This document shows positions 56,994-64,000 of a stretch of 64,000 nt of DNA, piece by piece; position 1 is the first letter of the stretch, and each line of letters starts with the position of its first letter. The translations under genes and the position numbers were made by a program. A model generated the notes under the pieces. That model saw only the letters and a program-made list of their open reading frames with translations. It was not told the origin of the DNA and made no database searches. The DNA comes from Pontibaca methylaminivorans. GTDB lineage: Bacteria > Pseudomonadota > Alphaproteobacteria > Rhodobacterales > Rhodobacteraceae. Where the stretch lies: contig NZ_FTPS01000001.1 of assembly GCF_900156525.1 (NCBI RefSeq), positions 124,001 through 188,000 of the forward strand, given 5' to 3'.

Positions 56994-58781
56994 ATGCCCC
57001 GATCAGAAGGCGAGCGCCGCTCCGGCCTGCGCACGATCCGCCGGGTCGCGCCGTGGCTCTGGCCGCGCGGACAGGGCTGGATCCGGCGCCGCGTGGTCTT
57101 GGCGCTTGTGATGCTTGTCGCGGCGAAACTCGTCGCCGTGGGGACGCCTGTGCTTTACAAGGGCGCGGTCGATGCGCTCGCGCAGGAGGGCGTGCCGATG
57201 CTGGCGCTCGGCGCGATCGGGCTCACGGTCGCCTATGGGGGCGCGCGGCTTCTGAACGTGGCGTTCCAGCAGTTGCGCGATGCGGTGTTTGCGCCGGTCG
57301 GGCAGCGCGCGCTGCGGCAGATCGCGCTCGAGACGTTTTCGCACATCCACCGCCTTTCGCTGGCCTATCACCTCGGGCGCAAGACCGGCGGGCTGTCGCG
57401 GATCATCGAACGCGGGGTGAAGGGGGTCGATTTCCTGCTGCGGTTCCTGCTGTTCAGCATCGTGCCCATGATTCTGGAGCTCGGCTTTGTGGCGGTGATC
57501 CTCGCCGTGGTGTTCGACTGGCGTTACCTGGCCATCGTCGCCGTCACCATCGCCCTTTACGTCTGGTTCACCTTCCGGGTGACCGAATGGCGCGTGCGCC
57601 TGCGCCACGAGATGAACCGGCAGGACACGGATGCGAACCAGAAGGCCATCGACAGCCTGCTGAATTACGAAACCGTCAAGTATTTCGGCGCCGAAGGCCG
57701 CGAAGTCGCGCGCTACGACAGCGCCATGGAGGGCTATGAGCGCGCGGCGGTGCGCACGGCAAGCTCGCTCGCTTTTCTGAACACCGGCCAGACCTTCCTG
57801 ATCACCGCGGGGCTGATCGGGGTGATGATCCTGGCCGCAAGCGGGGTCGAGGCCGGGGTGCTCACGGTCGGCGATTTCGTCATGGTGAATGCCTATATGC
57901 TCCAGATCACCGTGCCGCTCGGCCTGCTTGGCACGGTGTATCGCGAAATCCGCCAGAGCCTTGTGGACATGGGGCAGATGTTCGACCTGCTCGAGGAAAT
58001 GCCGGCGGTCTCGGAGCGCTGGGACGCGCAGCCGCTGCAGGTCAAAGGGGCGGGGATCGAATTCCGCGACGTGCATTTTTCCTATGAGGCGCCCCGCGAG
58101 ATCCTGCGCGGCATCACGCTTGCGGTTCCGCCGGGCGGCAGCCTCGCCATCGTCGGGGCAAGCGGCTCGGGCAAATCCACCATCGGGCGGCTGCTGTTCC
58201 GGTTCTACGACGTGACGCAGGGCGCGGTCCTGATCGACGGGCAGGATATCCGCGACGTGACCCTGACCAGCCTGCGCGCAGCGATCGGCATCGTGCCGCA
58301 GGACACGGTGCTGTTCAACGATACCATCGGCTACAACATCGCCTATGGGCGCGAGGATGCGACCCGGGCCGAGATCGAAGCCGTGGCGCGTGCCGCCCGC
58401 ATCCATGATTTCATCCAAACCCTGCCGGCGGGCTATGACACCATGGTCGGTGAACGCGGGCTGAAGCTTTCAGGCGGCGAGAAACAGCGCGTCGGCATCG
58501 CCCGCACCCTGCTCAAGGATCCGCCGATCCTGCTGTTCGACGAGGCCACGAGCGCGCTCGACAGCGGCACCGAATCCGGCATCCGCCGCGCGCTGGCCGA
58601 GGCGGGCAGGGGGCGCAGCACCATCACCATCGCGCATCGCCTGTCCACCATCGCCGACGCCGATGAAATCGTGGTGCTGGACCATGGCCGCATTGTCGAG
58701 CGGGGCACCCATGAGGCGCTGCTCGCCCGCGCCGGGCATTATGCCGAACTCTGGAACCGTCAGCAGGCCGAGGCCGCCTGA
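56994..58781 (+). CDS. ABC exporter of the Atm1/HMT1 type (fused permease and ATPase)
   Basis: A 595-residue half-transporter. The N-terminal membrane domain has about six helices (VVLALVMLVAAKLVAVGTPVLY, LELGFVAVILAVVFDW, FLITAGLIGVMILAAS). The ATPase domain has Walker A GASGSGKST, signature LSGGEKQRVGIARTLL, Walker B ILLFDEATSALDSGTE and H-loop IAHRLST. The segment LLNYETVKYFGAEGREVARYD is a hallmark of the Atm1 group, which exports a glutathione-linked sulfur compound, though other substrates such as metal conjugates are possible. It works as a homodimer. Confidence 0.93.
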   Translation: MPRSEGERRSGLRTIRRVAPWLWPRGQGWIRRRVVLALVMLVAAKLVAVGTPVLYKGAVDALAQEGVPMLALGAIGLTVAYGGARLLNVAFQQLRDAVFAPVGQRALRQIALETFSHIHRLSLAYHLGRKTGGLSRIIERGVKGVDFLLRFLLFSIVPMILELGFVAVILAVVFDWRYLAIVAVTIALYVWFTFRVTEWRVRLRHEMNRQDTDANQKAIDSLLNYETVKYFGAEGREVARYDSAMEGYERAAVRTASSLAFLNTGQTFLITAGLIGVMILAASGVEAGVLTVGDFVMVNAYMLQITVPLGLLGTVYREIRQSLVDMGQMFDLLEEMPAVSERWDAQPLQVKGAGIEFRDVHFSYEAPREILRGITLAVPPGGSLAIVGASGSGKSTIGRLLFRFYDVTQGAVLIDGQDIRDVTLTSLRAAIGIVPQDTVLFNDTIGYNIAYGREDATRAEIEAVARAARIHDFIQTLPAGYDTMVGERGLKLSGGEKQRVGIARTLLKDPPILLFDEATSALDSGTESGIRRALAEAGRGRSTITIAHRLSTIADADEIVVLDHGRIVERGTHEALLARAGHYAELWNRQQAEAA

Positions 58782-58806
58782 CGCTTCGCCTCTGCCGCAC
58801 CCTGTG

Positions 58807-59457
58807 TCAGTCGGGAAAGGCCCGCTCGAAGCTGCGCTTCAGCGCAAGATCAAGGTCGGTCATCGTCACCGGCAGGCCGAGATCGACGAGCGAGGTCACC
58901 CCGTGGTCGCTGATGCCGCAGGGAACGATGCCGCTGAAATGTTCGAGGTCGGGTTCGACATTGATGGCGATGCCGTGAAAGCTGATCCAGCGGCGCAGGC
59001 GGATCCCGATCGCGGCGATCTTGTCCTCGGCCGGCTGCCCGTCGGCGCGCGGCGCACGATCCGGGCGCTCGACCCAGACCCCGACCCGGCCGGCACGGAT
59101 ATGGCCGGTCACGTTGAATTCGGCCAGCGCCGCGATCACCCAGGATTCGAGTGCGGCCACGAAGCCCCGCACATCGCGCCCGCGCCGGTTGAGGTCGAGC
59201 ATGACATAGACGACCCGCTGGCCGGGGCCGTGATAGGTATATTGCCCGCCGCGCCGCGCCTGATGCACGGGAAAGCGCGCGGGCGCGATCAGGTCGGCCG
59301 CCTTCGCGCTGGTCCCGGCGGTATAGAGCGGCGGATGTTCAAGCAGCCAGATGCATTCGGGCGCCTCGCCCGCCGCGATGGTGCCGACGCGCGCCTCCAT
59401 GAAGGCCAGCGCCGCATCGTAACCGGTCAGGCCGGGGCTCGTGATCCACTCCACCAT
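58807..59457 (-). CDS. lipB: Octanoyltransferase LipB
   Basis: A 216-residue enzyme moving octanoyl groups from ACP to lipoyl domains. [22 protein letters not shown] is the N-terminal signature. The catalytic Lys lies in [14 protein letters not shown] and the catalytic Cys in [16 protein letters not shown]. The start is set at ATG 59457 ([10 protein letters not shown]), with a GAGAGC ribosome site; a longer frame up to 59505 lacks one. It converges with the ABC exporter gene. The tRNA gene lies 117 bases beyond its start on the other strand. Confidence 0.94.
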   Translation of the reverse strand: MVEWITSPGLTGYDAALAFMEARVGTIAAGEAPECIWLLEHPPLYTAGTSAKAADLIAPARFPVHQARRGGQYTYHGPGQRVVYVMLDLNRRGRDVRGFVAALESWVIAALAEFNVTGHIRAGRVGVWVERPDRAPRADGQPAEDKIAAIGIRLRRWISFHGIAINVEPDLEHFSGIVPCGISDHGVTSLVDLGLPVTMTDLDLALKRSFERAFPD

Positions 59458-59574
59458 GAAGCTCTCATAGCGCCGGCGAAGCGACGCGGAAAGGGGGCGC
59501 ATCAAAGTGGCGTTTTGCCCTTCACAAGCCCGGCCGGCTGGGTTATAGCCCGCGTCATCACGCCTCCGGCAAGT

Positions 59575-59661
59575 GCGGTCGTGGCGGAACTGGTAGACGC
59601 GCAGCGTTGAGGTCGCTGTGGGGTAACACCCGTGGAAGTTCGATTCTTCTCGACCGCACCA
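59575..59661 (+). tRNA. tRNA-Leu (anticodon GAG)
   Basis: The 87-base gene has acceptor stem GCGGTCG/CGACCGC, D-arm with TGGTAGACGCG, anticodon stem CAGCG/CGCTG with loop TTGAGGT (GAG at 59609-59611), a long variable arm (GTGGGGTAACACCCGT), T-arm GTTCGATTC and an encoded CCA. The long variable arm confirms class II Leu. It reads CUC/CUU codons. An integrase follows it, so its 3' end is probably an attachment site. Confidence 0.97.
59638..59661 (+). other. Probable attachment-site core (attL) in the tRNA 3' end
   Basis: Tyrosine integrases commonly recombine in the T-arm and acceptor end of tRNA genes. The 24 bases at the tRNA-Leu end next to the integrase are the likely core. The exact core needs the distal repeat. 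Confidence 0.4.
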
Positions 59662-59803
59662 CTTCTTTCCCTCAATTTCCAGAAAACGCCATATTTTGAA
59701 GGGGTTTTGTGCGCTACATGCATAAGCCTTTCCGCCGAAAGGTGGCCTTTATTACACATTTGGGTAACCTGATCGCACATAAATCGCACAGGGGTTACAC
59801 ACG

Positions 59804-60766
59804 ATGGCGTCGGTCAAGCGGCAGGGGAAGGGATGGCGAGCGATGGTCTCGCGCAGGGGCATCCGCAGAACCAAGGTATTCCCGACTCAGCAGGAGGCCA
59901 AGGATTGGGCTGCCCGTCAGGAATACCTGATCCTGAATGCCGAGGACGTGCAAGCGGCCATGCCGTTTCGCGAGGTCATGGACAGATATGCGCGCGAGGT
60001 TTCACCGATCAAGCGTGGTGCGCGGTGGGAGATGATCCGCCTCGAAGCCCTGTCTCGCGACAAGATCGGTGGGATCGCCATTTCGGAATTGAAACCGGCC
60101 GACATTGCCGACTGGCGCGATCGGCGGCTCAAGCAGGTGAAGCCGGCCAGCGTCACGCGCGAGATGCAGCTCATGTCGTCGGTGCTGAATACCGCACGCC
60201 GGGAATGGGGCCTGATCGAGAAAAACCCGGTGTCAGATGTAAAGGCACCGCCCAAGGCGCCGCCGCGCGACCGCCTGCCGACTGAGGACGAGCTCGAGCG
60301 GCTGGCGCATGCCGCAGGCGAGGATTTGACCAACGCGATAGCTCGGGCCTTCCACGCCTTCCTTTTCGCCATGGAAACCGCCATGCGCGCTGGTGAGATA
60401 TGCGGTCTGACATGGGATCGAGTTGACTTGAAGCGCCGTGTTGTCCGGCTGATCCACACGAAGAACGGGCATCCGCGCGAAGTGCCCCTGTCCTCCGAGG
60501 CCGTCCGGCTGATCGAGGCGCTGCCCGAGGCGGATCCGGTGTTCGGTCTTACGTCGCGCCAGCTGGACGTGCTCTGGCGCAAGGTGCGCGACCGCGCACA
60601 GGCGGATGGTCTGAATTTTCATGACAGCCGGGCGGCCGCTATCACTGCCCTGTCAAAGAAGCTCGACATCCTCGAACTGGCCCGAATGGTCGGGCATCGC
60701 GATTTGCGCATGTTGCAGGTTTATTACCGCACCCCAGCCGAGGATTTGGCGCGGCGCCTCGATTAG
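59804..60766 (+). CDS. Tyrosine-type site-specific integrase
   Basis: A 320-residue recombinase that catalyses integration of the element at the adjacent tRNA. An N-terminal arm-binding part (GWRAMVSRRGIRRTKVFPTQ) precedes the core-binding domain. The catalytic residues are complete: Arg in AMRAGEICGLTW, Lys in HTKNGHPREVPL, HDSR in NFHDSRAAA, His in MVGHRDLRM and Tyr in QVYYRTP near residues 306-307. The ATG follows a stretch with two ATCGCACA repeats that may be arm sites. Its last four bases overlap the convergent excisionase-like gene. Confidence 0.95.
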   Translation: MASVKRQGKGWRAMVSRRGIRRTKVFPTQQEAKDWAARQEYLILNAEDVQAAMPFREVMDRYAREVSPIKRGARWEMIRLEALSRDKIGGIAISELKPADIADWRDRRLKQVKPASVTREMQLMSSVLNTARREWGLIEKNPVSDVKAPPKAPPRDRLPTEDELERLAHAAGEDLTNAIARAFHAFLFAMETAMRAGEICGLTWDRVDLKRRVVRLIHTKNGHPREVPLSSEAVRLIEALPEADPVFGLTSRQLDVLWRKVRDRAQADGLNFHDSRAAAITALSKKLDILELARMVGHRDLRMLQVYYRTPAEDLARRLD

Positions 60767-60987
60767 CGCCGCACCTCTCTTGCCATGCCGGAGCCGCGGG
60801 CTTCCAGCCGCCCCTGCGCGATCCAGTTGCGCACGGTGCGGGGCATAACCCCCTTTGCTTCGGCATATTCCAGGATCGAAACCCATTCCGACTCCGGCTT
60901 GAGCGCTTCAAGGCGCCGCTCGATGCGATCCATCCGCTCAATCATTGCCTCGAATGCCCCCTCGTCAATTGCGAACAGCCTAGTCAT
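60763..60987 (-). CDS. Small helix-turn-helix protein, excisionase-like
   Basis: A 74-residue protein. A short coiled coil (FEAMIERMDRIERRLEAL) is followed by a MerR/Xis-type helix-turn-helix (SILEYAEAKGVMPRTVRNWIAQGRLEARG). Its place next to the integrase suits an excisionase or directionality factor; a regulatory role is possible. It overlaps the upstream gene by four bases (60984-60987) and the integrase by four, tail to tail. Confidence 0.78.
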   Translation of the reverse strand: MTRLFAIDEGAFEAMIERMDRIERRLEALKPESEWVSILEYAEAKGVMPRTVRNWIAQGRLEARGSGMAREVRR

Positions 60988-61334
60988 GTCCGCTTCCCCC
61001 GATCGTGCTTTCGTCGATACTCATCGATTGCAGCGTTGTGTGCGAACAAACCCTCAGGCGGTATGAGGTGCTGATTTTCCTTCGTGACGATGTATCCGGA
61101 TTTTTCGAACGCATAGATCAGCTCTTCGCGGATCCCTGCCTCACGAGCCGCCTCCACTATCATAGCGGTCACTTTTTCCTCCGACATGGCAACTGGTGTG
61201 TCGCAATCCGGGTCAAAGAAGATCGGGTCTTCGCCAGTCGGTTCCCGCCCGAACTTCTGGACAAACTCACCGCGAGCGCTTTCTAGTTCCGCAGCCAGTT
61301 CCGGCGATATTGGTATTGAGATAGTCTTTCTCAT
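60984..61334 (-). CDS. Hypothetical phage-type protein
   Basis: A 116-residue soluble protein, not recognised. It has a helical start (ISIPISPELAAELESARGEFVQKF), then SEEKVTAMIVEAAREAGI and a Tyr/His-rich part. The ATG at 61334 follows GGAGGACATAAAAAC, a strong ribosome site. It overlaps genes on both sides by four bases, marking a coupled chain. Confidence 0.75.
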   Translation of the reverse strand: MRKTISIPISPELAAELESARGEFVQKFGREPTGEDPIFFDPDCDTPVAMSEEKVTAMIVEAAREAGIREELIYAFEKSGYIVTKENQHLIPPEGLFAHNAAIDEYRRKHDRGKRT

Positions 61335-61414
61335 GTTTTTATGTCCTCCATCTGATAATCCTCCGCCCGCTCGAGCCGCTTTCGGCCGGGCGCGCTGCTG
61401 CGGTTCTGTCTCAC
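61331..61414 (-). CDS. 27-aa micro-protein in the phage gene chain
   Basis: The frame from GTG at 61414 to TGA at 61331 codes for 27 residues with a basic middle (APGRKRLERAEDYQ). The start overlaps the DNA-methylase stop (GTGA) and its stop overlaps the next start (ATGA). A strong ribosome site, CAGGAGGGTGGC, precedes it. The exact overlaps on both sides argue for a real gene, or for a device that lets ribosomes pass to the next gene. Confidence 0.55.
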   Translation of the reverse strand: MRQNRSSAPGRKRLERAEDYQMEDIKT

Positions 61415-62103
61415 GCCACCCTCCTGATCTGGTCGGCCGCATGGCGCGACCATTGCTCGGCCGCGGCCGCCATCATCCCGGGGAACGACCGGCTGCGCAG
61501 GCGTGCCCGGTCGGGGCCCGGTGGCATGCGGTGGACTGCGTTCCAGCGTTTCCACTCCTCCGATCCGCGCTCGGGCTCGGGCAGGCGGTTGGTCTCGACC
61601 AGCTGCGGCAATCCGCGCAGATACCAGCCGGTGTTTTTGTATGCCGGCTCGCCGAACCAGAACGGCTGCACCATGTGCGGCGCGGGCAGGTCGGTCGGCA
61701 TGCGGTCGCGGGCGAGGTCGTTCATTTCCGGGTTCTCGATCGCGACGCGCTCGATCGGCGCCTCCCAGCAGGTCGTGAACACGGACACGCCGAGCTCAAA
61801 TTCGGCGCGCATGCAGTCCCAGGTGCGCCCCTTGGGCAGTTGCTTGGGCGGCGTCCATTCTCCGGGGCCGCTCATCCAGCGCCTGCCTGACCTGCAGAGG
61901 CGGGTGCACGGCGGGTGCATCACTGCCAGCAGGTCCCATCCCTCGAGCAGGATGCCGTCACGCACGTCGCAGATGATGTGGCGGTTGCTGCCGTCCTCGG
62001 CCGGGTCGAGGTCGCAGGACCAGACATCGTGTCCCAGCGCCGCGAATGCGCGCCGGGCGATGCCACTGGTCTCACAGGCGACAAGCACGCGGAGGGCGGT
62101 CAC
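61411..62103 (-). CDS. Phage DNA (cytosine-5)-methyltransferase-like protein
   Basis: A 230-residue protein. RVLVACETSGIARRAFAALGHDVWSCDLDP is a SAM-binding start, MHPPCTRLC carries the Pro-Pro-Cys motif of cytosine-5 methyltransferases, and VAIENPEMND resembles the ENV motif. It lacks the large target-recognition region of full enzymes, so its activity is uncertain. Phages use such proteins to modify DNA. The GTG at 62103 follows TTGAGGCC; an in-frame ATG at 62145 would overlap the preceding small gene. Confidence 0.75.
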   Translation of the reverse strand: MTALRVLVACETSGIARRAFAALGHDVWSCDLDPAEDGSNRHIICDVRDGILLEGWDLLAVMHPPCTRLCRSGRRWMSGPGEWTPPKQLPKGRTWDCMRAEFELGVSVFTTCWEAPIERVAIENPEMNDLARDRMPTDLPAPHMVQPFWFGEPAYKNTGWYLRGLPQLVETNRLPEPERGSEEWKRWNAVHRMPPGPDRARLRSRSFPGMMAAAAEQWSRHAADQIRRVA

Positions 62104-62107
62104 GGCC

Positions 62108-62284
62108 TCAATCCCTCCGCGCTGGGGCCGTGAGAATGACCGCAACTATGACGAGCGTCACGAGGACGTAAAACGCGCGGCCATCCAAACCCCAATTCAA
62201 TGCGTTAAGGTCCGCCGCGACAAATCCGGCGACGAGATACCAGGCGAAGGGAGCCAGCAGTGCTGCGATGATGCGATTACTCAC
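62108..62284 (-). CDS. 58-aa membrane protein in the phage gene chain
   Basis: The frame from GTG at 62284 to TGA at 62108 codes for 58 residues. Two hydrophobic helices (IIAALLAPFAWYLVAGFV and FYVLVTLVIVAVILTAP) lie around a short linker. The start overlaps the upstream gene stop by four bases (GTGA) and has GGAGGGCGAGGC before it. It resembles a holin or small phage membrane factor in size, but that is a guess. Confidence 0.65.
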   Translation of the reverse strand: MSNRIIAALLAPFAWYLVAGFVAADLNALNWGLDGRAFYVLVTLVIVAVILTAPARRD

Positions 62285-62490
62285 GCCTCGCCCTCCGTAA
62301 AAAACAGGGCTCCGCAGACGGGCTCGATGATTTCAAACCCGTCTGGCAGAAATCTGCGAAAATGTTCGATCAGTGCCGTCTCGACCTCGTGGGACGCCGC
62401 GTCGGCTGGCATGACCACGGTTCCGCCGAGGAATGGATCGAGGCCGGGATACCGGGCTTTTGCGCACCAAGGGCGGTTGGCGTTTCTCAC
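62281..62490 (-). CDS. Hypothetical phage-type protein
   Basis: A 69-residue soluble protein, not recognised. It has DPFLGGTVVMPADAASHEVE and LIEHFRRFLPDGFEIIEPV, likely a small alpha-beta fold. Its start overlaps the upstream stop (62487-62490). Confidence 0.7.
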   Translation of the reverse strand: MRNANRPWCAKARYPGLDPFLGGTVVMPADAASHEVETALIEHFRRFLPDGFEIIEPVCGALFFTEGEA

Positions 62491-62768
62491 GCCCCGCCCT
62501 CCGGGTTGAGCGCGGCGCGGGCGGGATTGGCAGCGAAGTCTCGCTTGCGGAGCCTTTCCTGAACAGGATGATCAAACGGGTATTCCTGCCGAATGTAGCC
62601 GTCTATCTCCAACTCGCATTCTTTCAGCGCCTCCCGCAGCCTCTCGATCTCCCGTCCGTCGCGCTCGATCTGGTCGGCGGCCGCCTCGGGCAGGCTGCTT
62701 TCCTCGCCGTGCCCCTCATAAAGCGGCACACCCCGCAGTCGTGCCACCAGATCACCCCGGTCAGTCAT
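62487..62768 (-). CDS. Hypothetical phage-type protein with coiled coil
   Basis: A 93-residue protein. After MTDRGDLVARLRGVPLYEG comes a coiled coil (AAADQIERDGREIERLREAL), then a charged tail. The ATG at 62768 follows GGAGGCCAACC. An earlier in-frame ATG at 62801 has no better site. The MTDR start resembles those of its neighbours and suggests duplicated small genes. Confidence 0.7.
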   Translation of the reverse strand: MTDRGDLVARLRGVPLYEGHGEESSLPEAAADQIERDGREIERLREALKECELEIDGYIRQEYPFDHPVQERLRKRDFAANPARAALNPEGGA

Positions 62769-63195
62769 GGTTGGCCTCCGGGTTGAGTGCGGCGCGGACA
62801 TCGAGCAGCTTATAGATCTCGTCCCACCCGCCCAGAGCGTCCAATCCGTCCTCAGCGCTTCCCGTGTCGAAAACGAGATTTCGTGCGAGCAGCACTCGAA
62901 GCCGCTCGATCTCCATTCGCGCGGCGTTGAGGGCGTCCAACGCAGCCGCTAGCGTGGCTTTCAGGTCAGGAGCGCCGGCGATCAGCCGTATATTTTCACG
63001 TCCCCCGTCGCCGTGAGCGCGCGTCACTTCGGTGGTGACCAGCACATCGAAGTTCTCGCTCCATATCTCCTGATAATAATTCGTGCAGCGATGCCCCACG
63101 CTGTCACAATCGCGGACCTGCCACGGCCCCGGCGTGTGCCCCTCCAGTGCAGCCAGCTTTCCCCGCTCTTTCGCGGTGTCGATGCGGTCAGTCAT
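62761..63195 (-). CDS. Hypothetical phage-type protein
   Basis: A 144-residue protein. HTPGPWQVRDCDSVGHRC is a motif seen in phage small proteins, followed by ENIRLIAGAPDLKATLAAALDALNAARMEIERLRVLL, a coiled part. It overlaps the next gene by eight bases (62761-62768). Function is unknown. Confidence 0.72.
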   Translation of the reverse strand: MTDRIDTAKERGKLAALEGHTPGPWQVRDCDSVGHRCTNYYQEIWSENFDVLVTTEVTRAHGDGGRENIRLIAGAPDLKATLAAALDALNAARMEIERLRVLLARNLVFDTGSAEDGLDALGGWDEIYKLLDVRAALNPEANHD

Positions 63196-63461
63196 TGCAC
63201 TCTCCCGGCATCGGTCGGCTCGTGATAGCGCCCCTCGACCCGCGCAAGGTATTCGCGCAGCATGGCAATCATGTCCTCGCGCTCACCGTTGCTGATGTAG
63301 TTGACGCGGCCGTCTTCGATCTTGCCGAACTCGGCAACGAGCAGGACAAAGCCGATCTTGCGCTCGCGCCCGGCTTTACGCTGGCCGTTCAGGGCCTCGT
63401 CCACCTGACGCGCGAGGCGGTTCATGCCGTCGCGGTATTTTTTCTGGATTGGGTCAGTCAT
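63192..63461 (-). CDS. Hypothetical phage-type protein
   Basis: An 89-residue protein. FVLLVAEFGKIEDGRVNYISNG reads like a small beta-rich core with a Lys/Arg-rich start. Overlaps both neighbours (four and eight bases). Confidence 0.72.
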   Translation of the reverse strand: MTDPIQKKYRDGMNRLARQVDEALNGQRKAGRERKIGFVLLVAEFGKIEDGRVNYISNGEREDMIAMLREYLARVEGRYHEPTDAGRVQ

Positions 63462-63678
63462 CGGCCTGTTCCTCCTGCAGCGACATGGCCGCGTCGAGCA
63501 GGTCGCGCGCGAATGCCGCCGCCCGATCCGCCGTCATGGTGATCACCGCGCGCTCATCCGCGACCGTATCGACCGCGCGGATGCAGATGCGGCTGTCCGA
63601 GCCGTTTGCAAAAACCGCAAACTGCGCGGTGTCGCCGTCCCGGCCGGGGTATTTCGGCTGTGTTTCCCAGATGCTCAT
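63454..63678 (-). CDS. Hypothetical phage-type protein
   Basis: A 74-residue protein with QFAVFANGSDSRICIRAV and ITMTADRAAAFARDLLDAAM. No family is recognised. The start overlaps the preceding stop by four bases (63675-63678). Confidence 0.7.
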   Translation of the reverse strand: MSIWETQPKYPGRDGDTAQFAVFANGSDSRICIRAVDTVADERAVITMTADRAAAFARDLLDAAMSLQEEQADD

Positions 63679-63881
63679 TGGTCGATCTCCTTTTCGGTTG
63701 GCAGGGCACTGATCTTCCGGCCCTCGCAGTGAGCGCAGCGCACCCCGTCAAGGATGCGCGCGAGGTCGGCCATCGCGAGCGGCAGGAATGCGGCGACCCA
63801 TGCGTGGCCGCAGTCGTCGCACTCGACAAAGAGCGGCCTGCGGGCGGCGCTGCGGGCCGGGGCTTTGGGTTTGGCGGACAT
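63675..63881 (-). CDS. Small zinc-ribbon-like protein
   Basis: A 68-residue protein. A basic start (AKPKAPARSAARRP) is followed by VECDDCGHAW and VRCAHCEGRK, two CxxC knuckles that could hold zinc. The start ATG at 63881 shares one base with the upstream stop (TGATG). Function is unknown. Confidence 0.75.
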   Translation of the reverse strand: MSAKPKAPARSAARRPLFVECDDCGHAWVAAFLPLAMADLARILDGVRCAHCEGRKISALPTEKEIDQ

Positions 63882-64000
63882 CAGAAACGCACCGCGATGC
63901 GCGCCGTCAGGCGGTCGCTGTCCCCGAACCGGGCGTATTCGGTGCCGACGATCCAGCGGTTGGTCAGGCCGTAGTCGATCCCGACGCCATAGAGCGCCTC
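63881..64000 (-). CDS. C-terminal part of an outer-membrane-barrel-like protein (partial)
   Basis: Only the last 39 residues are in the window; the start lies beyond 64000. The segment EALYGVGIDYGLTNRWIVGTE and RLTARIAVRF alternates polar and hydrophobic residues and ends in Phe, as do beta-barrel outer-membrane proteins. In the element it may be a cargo gene that changes the host surface, but that is inference. Confidence 0.6.
   Translation of the reverse strand, partial: EALYGVGIDYGLTNRWIVGTEYARFGDSDRLTARIAVRF

Larger units (their letters stand above)
59575..64000. mobile_element. Integrated prophage-like or integrative element at tRNA-Leu (left part)
   Basis: A tyrosine integrase follows the tRNA in the same direction, then an excisionase-like gene and a dense minus-strand chain of small phage-type genes to the window edge. 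The right end and second attachment site are outside the window. Confidence 0.8.

Overview
The window is a high-GC chromosomal segment from an alphaproteobacterium, most likely of the Rhodobacterales (Rhodobacteraceae/Paracoccaceae). The support is a single-cysteine DksA of the Rhodobacter type, a complete tol-pal operon followed by tilS and ftsH, a cytochrome c maturation factor ccmI, dense GTGA/ATGA stop-start overlaps, and a pair of near-identical inverted intergenic repeats that look like the family's terminator-type repeats. No species can be named from sequence reading alone.

Layout. (1) 94-9230: housekeeping and poorly known genes: a glycosyltransferase-like protein, a flavin reductase, a small protein coupled to a PIN-domain protein, a minus-strand set (MoxR ATPase, a 55-aa membrane protein, a VWA/CoxE-like protein, an M48 protease), dksA, an FAD monooxygenase and pgk. 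(2) 9369-11815: two tandem cyclophilins, one cytoplasmic and one exported, and a response regulator fused to a PP2C-type phosphatase. (3) 11948-20798: ybgC-tolQRAB-pal-cpoB-tilS-ftsH, the cell-envelope constriction system with linked genes. (4) 20997-22244: threonine ammonia-lyase. (5) 22268-37152: an accessory surface-chemistry island with an orphan one-module NRPS (C-A-PCP-TE), methyltransferase-type proteins, an AT-rich acylphosphatase/ATP-grasp fusion, several glycosyltransferases and UDP-glucose 6-dehydrogenase. (6) 37758-50812: a coupled two-gene unit for a 3159-residue secreted repeat protein (DUF11 type, with an SdrD-B-like domain) and a 1192-residue outer-membrane beta-barrel protein. 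(7) 51143-59457: dusA, a DUF1289 protein, ruvX, ccmI, sodB, a LysM protein, an Atm1-type ABC exporter and lipB. (8) 59575-64000: a tRNA-Leu(GAG) gene followed by a tyrosine integrase and a tightly overlapping minus-strand series of phage-like genes. This is an integrated element that runs off the window.

How the parts fit. The tol-pal block couples inner-membrane energy to the outer membrane, and the neighbouring envelope genes fit a region concerned with surface and envelope. The 22-37 kb island supplies candidate functions for a modified surface polymer (UDP-glucuronate precursor, glycosyl transfer, methyl transfer, amino-acid ligation). It sits directly upstream of the giant repeat protein and its predicted outer-membrane partner, which are the most unusual features here. 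Whether the island modifies that protein is inference from position only.

All coordinates were derived by reading the sequence. Homology names rest on visible motifs, not on database searches. GC figures are hand counts of single 60-base lines and only illustrate contrast.
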